From: Myxococcales bacterium
GTDB lineage: Bacteria; Myxococcota_A; Polyangia; GCA-2747355
Reading direction: 5' to 3'
Assembly (NCBI GenBank): GCA_020431405.1
Contig: JAGQIK010000346.1
Location: 1-36,230, forward strand
DNA: 36,230 bases
Shown: positions 32,463 to 36,230 of the stretch, in pieces
Layout: every line of letters begins with the position of its first letter
Position numbering within the stretch: position 1 is the stretch's first letter
Position numbers and translations under genes: made by a program
Notes under the pieces: model-generated
Told to the model about the DNA's origin: nothing
Seen by the model: the letters and a program-made list of their open reading frames with translations, nothing else
The model's database searches: none

Positions 32463-33383
32463 CTAGTAGGGGATCGGCGCCAGTCCGCTGCTGCCGCCGC
32501 TGCCGCGCCAGATCACGCCGTTCTCGGCGCCGATATACACGACGCCGAGAGGCGAGCAGAAGACGCTCCACAGGTGATCGCGGCCCAGCTTGTCGTGCTT
32601 CTTGAACGTGCGCCCGCCGTCGTGCGACGAGGCGACGAGCCCGCCCGAGCCGACGACGTACATCTCGCCGTAGGGGCCGAGGCAGATGTCCTCGAGGTCG
32701 GCGCTGACGCCGAGATCGATGCGCTCGAAGCGCGCGCCGCCGTCGGCGCTGCGCAGCAGCACCCCGCCGTCGCCGACGATCCAGACGTCGTCGTCGCTGG
32801 CGCCGCACAGCGAGCAGAGCGGGCTGCTCACGCCGCTGTCACGCGCCTCCCAGGTCTCGCCGCCGCTGTCCGAGCGCAGGATCGTGCCGCCGTCGCCGAC
32901 GGCCCAGACCACGCCGCTGCTGCCGAAGCCAGGCCCGACCCAGATGTTGAGCAGCCGGTAGCTGACGCCTGTCTCGCAGACCTGAAATGACTGCCCCTCG
33001 TCTTCCGAGCGCAGCACGGCGCCGCTGTCGCCGCAGGCGAAGACGTGAAAGTCGCCGTCGCCGTCGATCTTGTAGATGCAGCCGCTGACGCCCTCGACCT
33101 CGACCTCGTCGATGGTGCTGCCGCCGTCGGTGGAGCGCAGCACCGTGCCCCACTCGCCCACGGCGTAGATCGTCTCGGGCGAGGCGCCCCACACGCCGCG
33201 CAGCCCGTGGCCGCCGCTCTTCAGCGCGCGCCAGGCGTCGCCGTCGCTTTGCACCAGCGAGCCGGAGCCGATGCCGCCCGCGGCGAAGATACGGTTGCCG
33301 CTGCCCCACATGGAAAGCAGCGTGGCGTTGGTGGCGCGCTTTCCGTCGCCGGGGTGGTCCTTCTTGAACTCGACATCGGCCAT
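32463..33383 (-). CDS. YCF48/BNR-type beta-propeller protein
   Basis: A 306-residue protein from the ATG at 33383, with AGGAGG upstream; an in-frame start at 33419 lacks this. It contains about seven blades with the signature W-x-V-G-D-G-G-T-I-L-R-S-x-D-G-G-x-T-W (clear at five places, such as V-G-E-W-G-T-V-L-R-S and V-G-D-G-G-V-L-L-R-S), as in YCF48-type photosystem assembly factors and sortilin-like proteins. No signal peptide or membrane segment is visible, so it should stay in the cytoplasm unless exported by another route. It lies directly upstream of the PhoD-like gene in the same unit, and may help assembly, but this is inference. Confidence 0.82.
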   Translation of the reverse strand: MADVEFKKDHPGDGKRATNATLLSMWGSGNRIFAAGGIGSGSLVQSDGDAWRALKSGGHGLRGVWGASPETIYAVGEWGTVLRSTDGGSTIDEVEVEGVSGCIYKIDGDGDFHVFACGDSGAVLRSEDEGQSFQVCETGVSYRLLNIWVGPGFGSSGVVWAVGDGGTILRSDSGGETWEARDSGVSSPLCSLCGASDDDVWIVGDGGVLLRSADGGARFERIDLGVSADLEDICLGPYGEMYVVGSGGLVASSHDGGRTFKKHDKLGRDHLWSVFCSPLGVVYIGAENGVIWRGSGGSSGLAPIPY

Positions 33384-33463
33384 GGCTCGGTGCTCCTCCT
33401 CTGCGCGGGCGCGGCGCATCTTAACAGCCCGATGCGATGGACGACCGTGCTACAAGATTCGCC

Positions 33464-34216
33464 ATGAAGCTCTCCGTCAACCTCAACAAAGTAGCGCTGT
33501 TGCGCAACTCGCGCGGCCACCAGAACCCTGGCGTGCGCGTGGCGGCCGAGGCCGTCCTCGACGCCGGCGCCTACGGCGTGACGCTGCATTGGCGCGAAGA
33601 CAACCGCCACACGCGCGCCGACGACGTGCGCGCGCTGGCAGCGCTGTGTCGCGAGCGCGGCGTCGAGCTCAACCTCGAGGGCGATACGCGCGACGAGCTG
33701 GTCGAGCTGGCGCTCGAGCTTGGCGTCTCGCAGCTGACGCTGGTGCCGGTGACGCCGGGCGAGATCACCAGCGACCACGGCTGGGATCTGCCGCGCGAGA
33801 CGCCGGCGCTGCAGCCGATCATCGCGCGCGCGAAAGCACGCGGCATCCGCACGTCGATCTTCGTCGACGCCGATGCCGAGCGCATCGAGCACGTGCCCGC
33901 CACGGGCGCCGACCGCGTCGAGATTTACACCGAGCCCTACGCCGCCGCGTTTGGCGGCGCGCAGCACGAGCGGGAGTTCTCGCGCGTGCGCGACACGGCG
34001 CGGGCGGCGGCCAAGCTCGGCATCGGCGTCAACGCCGGCCACGACCTCGATCTGTTGAACCTGCCGCTGCTCGCGCGCGAGGTGCCCGAGATCGTCGAGG
34101 TCAGCATCGGCCACGCGATCGTCTGCGACGCGCTCTACCTCGGCCTGCACGAGACGATCACGCGCTACGTGGCGGCGACGCGCGGCGAAGCGGTCAGCGC
34201 GCCGTGCACCCGGTGA
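33464..34216 (+). CDS. pdxJ: Pyridoxine 5'-phosphate synthase
   Basis: A 250-residue protein from the ATG at 33464 (an upstream in-frame ATG at 33437 would add nine residues not found in the family). The N-terminus [16 protein letters not shown] is the PdxJ start. Further family features are [49 protein letters not shown], and S-I-G-H-A-I-V. PdxJ condenses 1-deoxy-xylulose 5-phosphate with 3-amino-2-oxopropyl phosphate to form pyridoxine 5'-phosphate, in vitamin B6 synthesis. Length is normal. It is transcribed away from the beta-propeller gene across an 80-bp gap. Confidence 0.95.
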   Translation: MKLSVNLNKVALLRNSRGHQNPGVRVAAEAVLDAGAYGVTLHWREDNRHTRADDVRALAALCRERGVELNLEGDTRDELVELALELGVSQLTLVPVTPGEITSDHGWDLPRETPALQPIIARAKARGIRTSIFVDADAERIEHVPATGADRVEIYTEPYAAAFGGAQHEREFSRVRDTARAAAKLGIGVNAGHDLDLLNLPLLAREVPEIVEVSIGHAIVCDALYLGLHETITRYVAATRGEAVSAPCTR

Positions 34217-34322
34217 TGAGAGACTCGGCAAAAACTTTGGCCACTGCGTGATTGGCGACACCATCTGCTCGGGCGCACAGGAGCACACTGTGGGACATAC
34301 GCCCTTACGAAGGAGATTGGGA

Positions 34323-34610
34323 ATGAGACTGCGTGTTCTGATCACTCTGGTCGTGGTGTTCGTAACGCTCGTGGTGGCCAACGCCTGTGGCGGCAAGCCG
34401 AGCACCTGCAGCGGCCTGTGCGGCGAGTACGATTCGAGCACCGATCAAGAGAAGAGCTGCGTGGCGGCCTACGTTGCTCAGCGCCAGCCCGCCGTGCTGC
34501 TCAACGCCACGTGCGCGGGCATCAACAGCGCCAGCAGCTGCAGCGACTGCTACGCGCAGGTCGGCGTGTCCGACTCGCTCTGCGCTGACGCCGCCGACTC
34601 CTGCCTGTAG
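34323..34610 (+). CDS. Small Cys-rich lipoprotein
   Basis: A 95-residue protein. The ATG at 34323 follows AAGGAG with good spacing. Lipobox A-N-A-C gives Cys22. The mature part is short with eight further Cys residues in pairs (C-S-G-L-C, C-S-D-C), which probably form disulfides outside the cytoplasm. No family recognised. Its last 61 bases are antisense to the end of the ABC1-type gene. Confidence 0.75.
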   Translation: MRLRVLITLVVVFVTLVVANACGGKPSTCSGLCGEYDSSTDQEKSCVAAYVAQRQPAVLLNATCAGINSASSCSDCYAQVGVSDSLCADAADSCL

Positions 34611-36109
34611 CCAGTCGCCGCCGAAGGCGCCTGCGGCGCAGCTAGCGCCTTCACCGCCGCCGGCTCGGCGCGTGCCGGTAGAAAGCGGGCGGGCAGCTCG
34701 GCGCCGGCGTGCGCGAGGCTCGGCGCGATGTCTTCGGCCGGGTAGAGATAGCGCCGGTAGAGCCGCTGGAAGTTCGCGCGCGCGCCAAGCTGGGCGAAGA
34801 TCGCGTTGAGCCCGAACGTGATGCGATTGAAGAAGAGCAGGTCGGGCGGCAGGTTGAGCATCTTGAGGTCTTTGAGGTTCATGACCTGCTTGGCGCGCGC
34901 GACGTACTCGTGGGTGAACTCGAACTCGGCGTCCTCGGCGAACGGCGCCGCGTGGTACTGGAAGAAGTCCCACGTCATCTCTCGCGCGTAGGGTCTGCCT
35001 GGCAGCACGATCTCGAGCTTGTGGATGTGCTCGTCGAAGGCCTCGCGGTCGCGCTCGACGATCGCGCGGTTGAGCGCTTGCATGTGTGCGAGAAACGCGG
35101 CGTCGAAGTATTTGATGCAGCCGAAGTCGAGAAACGTGACGCCGCCGTCCTCGTGAAAGAGGTAGTTGCCAGGGTGCGGGTCGCCGTTGAAGACGTGAAA
35201 GCGGTGCATGGAGTCGAAGACGAAGTCGTTGAGCACGAAGACGGCGAGCTCGCGCTCGCGCGCGTTGGAGCGCTCGAGGAACTCGTAGAACGACATGCCG
35301 CGGCAGTAGGCCTGACACAGCACGCGGCGCGCTGACAGCTCGGGGTAGACCTCGGGCACGCGGATGTACGGGTGGCCGCGCCACAGCTGGCAGAACAGCT
35401 GCTGGTTGCGAAGCTCGCGCCGATAGTCGAGCTCGTCGTCGAGGCGCTCGGCCAGCTCGGCGAGCACCGCCTTGTGATCGGCGTTGGGCAGAAAGAGCTG
35501 GATGATGCTGCCCAGGCCCGCGGCGGCGCGCAGGTCGCTGCGGATCGCGGTGTCGACGTCGGGGTACTGCACCTTGAAGACGACGTGGCGGCCGTCACGA
35601 AGGCGCGCCTCGTGCACCTGGCCGATAGAGGCCGCCGCGAGCGGCTCCTCGTCGATGTGCTTGACCTGCTCGCGCCAGCGCTTGCCGAGCTCGCGCTCGA
35701 GCATCGCCTCCACCAGCTCGAAGGCCATCGGCGGCGCGTCCTTCTGCAAGCCGCGCAGCATCGCGCGCGCCTCGCTGGGCAGCGACTCGTCGGCAAACGA
35801 GATGATCTGCCCGAGCTTCATGAACACGCCCTTCATGTTGCCCATCAGCTGGGCCGCCTCCTGTGCGCTCTTGACGTGGTACTGGCTGCGCAGCTGCTGG
35901 CGACGGCGGCGGCTGGCGAGCAGCTGGCGCGCGCGCAGCACGAGCTTGCGCAGCGCCGAGCGCGTCAGCAGTGCGCCGACTTGCAGCGTGCGCGAGGTCG
36001 CGGTGGTGTTGATGCCGGCGGCGTTTCGCCGGCGCGCGAGCAGCCACAGCACGAGGCCGGCGGCGACGATGACGCCGCCGGCGATGGCCCAGGGGATGTA
36101 GGAGTGCAC
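34550..36109 (-). CDS. ABC1/UbiB-family protein kinase-like membrane protein
   Basis: A 519-residue protein. One N-terminal hydrophobic segment (about residues 7-25) is followed by the family's extension motif K98-L-G-Q101, the Ala-rich nucleotide loop A-A-A-S-I-G-Q (158-164), Lys179 in F-K-V-Q-Y-P, the catalytic-loop-like N-G-D-P-H-P-G-N and the metal-binding F-L-D-F-G. These are diagnostic of ABC1/ADCK/UbiB atypical kinases, linked to quinone synthesis and membrane lipid homeostasis. No ubi neighbours are present, so a specific UbiB function is not claimed. The C-terminal 60 residues are Ala/Pro-rich and likely disordered, and overlap the small lipoprotein gene on the other strand. Confidence 0.88.
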   Translation of the reverse strand: MHSYIPWAIAGGVIVAAGLVLWLLARRRNAAGINTTATSRTLQVGALLTRSALRKLVLRARQLLASRRRRQQLRSQYHVKSAQEAAQLMGNMKGVFMKLGQIISFADESLPSEARAMLRGLQKDAPPMAFELVEAMLERELGKRWREQVKHIDEEPLAAASIGQVHEARLRDGRHVVFKVQYPDVDTAIRSDLRAAAGLGSIIQLFLPNADHKAVLAELAERLDDELDYRRELRNQQLFCQLWRGHPYIRVPEVYPELSARRVLCQAYCRGMSFYEFLERSNARERELAVFVLNDFVFDSMHRFHVFNGDPHPGNYLFHEDGGVTFLDFGCIKYFDAAFLAHMQALNRAIVERDREAFDEHIHKLEIVLPGRPYAREMTWDFFQYHAAPFAEDAEFEFTHEYVARAKQVMNLKDLKMLNLPPDLLFFNRITFGLNAIFAQLGARANFQRLYRRYLYPAEDIAPSLAHAGAELPARFLPARAEPAAVKALAAPQAPSAATGYRQESAASAQSESDTPTCA

Positions 36110-36151
36110 TAGCGGGAGGCTAGCAAGGCGGCGGGAAGATGGTAGGCCGCG

Positions 36152-36230
36152 CTAGCGGCGACGGCGTCCGCCCCCGCCACGGCTGCGCACCTGGCCGCCG
36201 CCGCCGCTGCTGCGACGCGAGGCGCCGCCG
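36152..36230 (-). CDS. C-terminal end of a Gly/Arg-rich protein, N-terminus outside window
   Basis: Read in from the right edge, one frame gives a 25-residue Gly/Arg/Ser-rich run ending R-G-G-G-G-R-R-R-R before a TAG at 36154-36152. RGG-like tails of this type end DEAD-box RNA helicases and RNA-binding proteins in GC-rich bacteria. With so little sequence, coding is likely but the identity is a guess. Confidence 0.45.
   Translation of the reverse strand, partial: GGASRRSSGGGGQVRSRGGGGRRRR

Overview
The window is strongly GC-rich and codes densely on both strands; no stretch longer than about 300 bases lacks a gene. Eleven predicted lipoproteins (many with Asp/Pro/Gly-rich linkers), PEGA, DUF4388 (PATAN), TPR, Cys-rich and multihaem proteins together suggest a Myxococcota (myxobacterial or deltaproteobacterial) genome. 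That assignment is inference, because no rRNA or tRNA gene was seen.

Layout. 1-5554: two near-identical Cys-rich lipoprotein genes in opposite orientation flank a DUF222/HNH endonuclease gene (minus) and a PEGA-domain gene (plus). 5648-8265: a secreted M1-type metallopeptidase with a C-terminal dockerin-like module, followed after 2 bp by a lipoprotein with a cohesin-like domain, which may be its surface anchor. 8252-9831 (minus): a DUF4328 membrane protein and a metallophosphoesterase. 10071-15562 (plus): an exported C1B-type (bleomycin-hydrolase-like) peptidase with a C-terminal HTH-like segment, then a 1291-residue alpha-2-macroglobulin-like thioester protein with a built-in TPR segment and no signal peptide. 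15605-19225 (minus): a receiver-like/DUF4388/TPR protein, a redoxin lipoprotein whose active site is interrupted by an in-frame TGA (probable selenocysteine, U-x-x-C), and another lipoprotein.

19315-21444 (plus): two small paralogous GIY-YIG-like proteins on either side of an amidase. 21449-25615 (minus): Nudix hydrolase, small membrane protein, lipoprotein, collagen-like Gly-X-Y protein, PfkB-family kinase and 3-methyladenine DNA glycosylase. 25673-26425 (plus): lipoprotein with a Lys-rich tail. 26422-33383 (minus): beta-propeller and PhoD-like phosphatase, a lipoprotein, an octahaem c-type cytochrome lipoprotein, and a TMTC-like multi-spanning TPR protein. 33464-34610 (plus): pdxJ and a small Cys-rich lipoprotein. 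34550-36109 (minus): an ABC1/UbiB-family kinase-like protein. At the right edge lies a Gly/Arg-rich C-terminus on the minus strand.

The strongest novelty candidates are the selenocysteine redoxin with its adjacent bSECIS-like stem-loop, the dockerin-peptidase/cohesin-lipoprotein pair, the signal-less thioester protein whose Shine-Dalgarno lies inside a hairpin, and the small GIY-YIG-like pair around the amidase. Intergenic regions of moderate size (2071-2347 and 9832-10070, both between divergent genes) hold no gene that can be supported; the first contains a good sigma70-like promoter.
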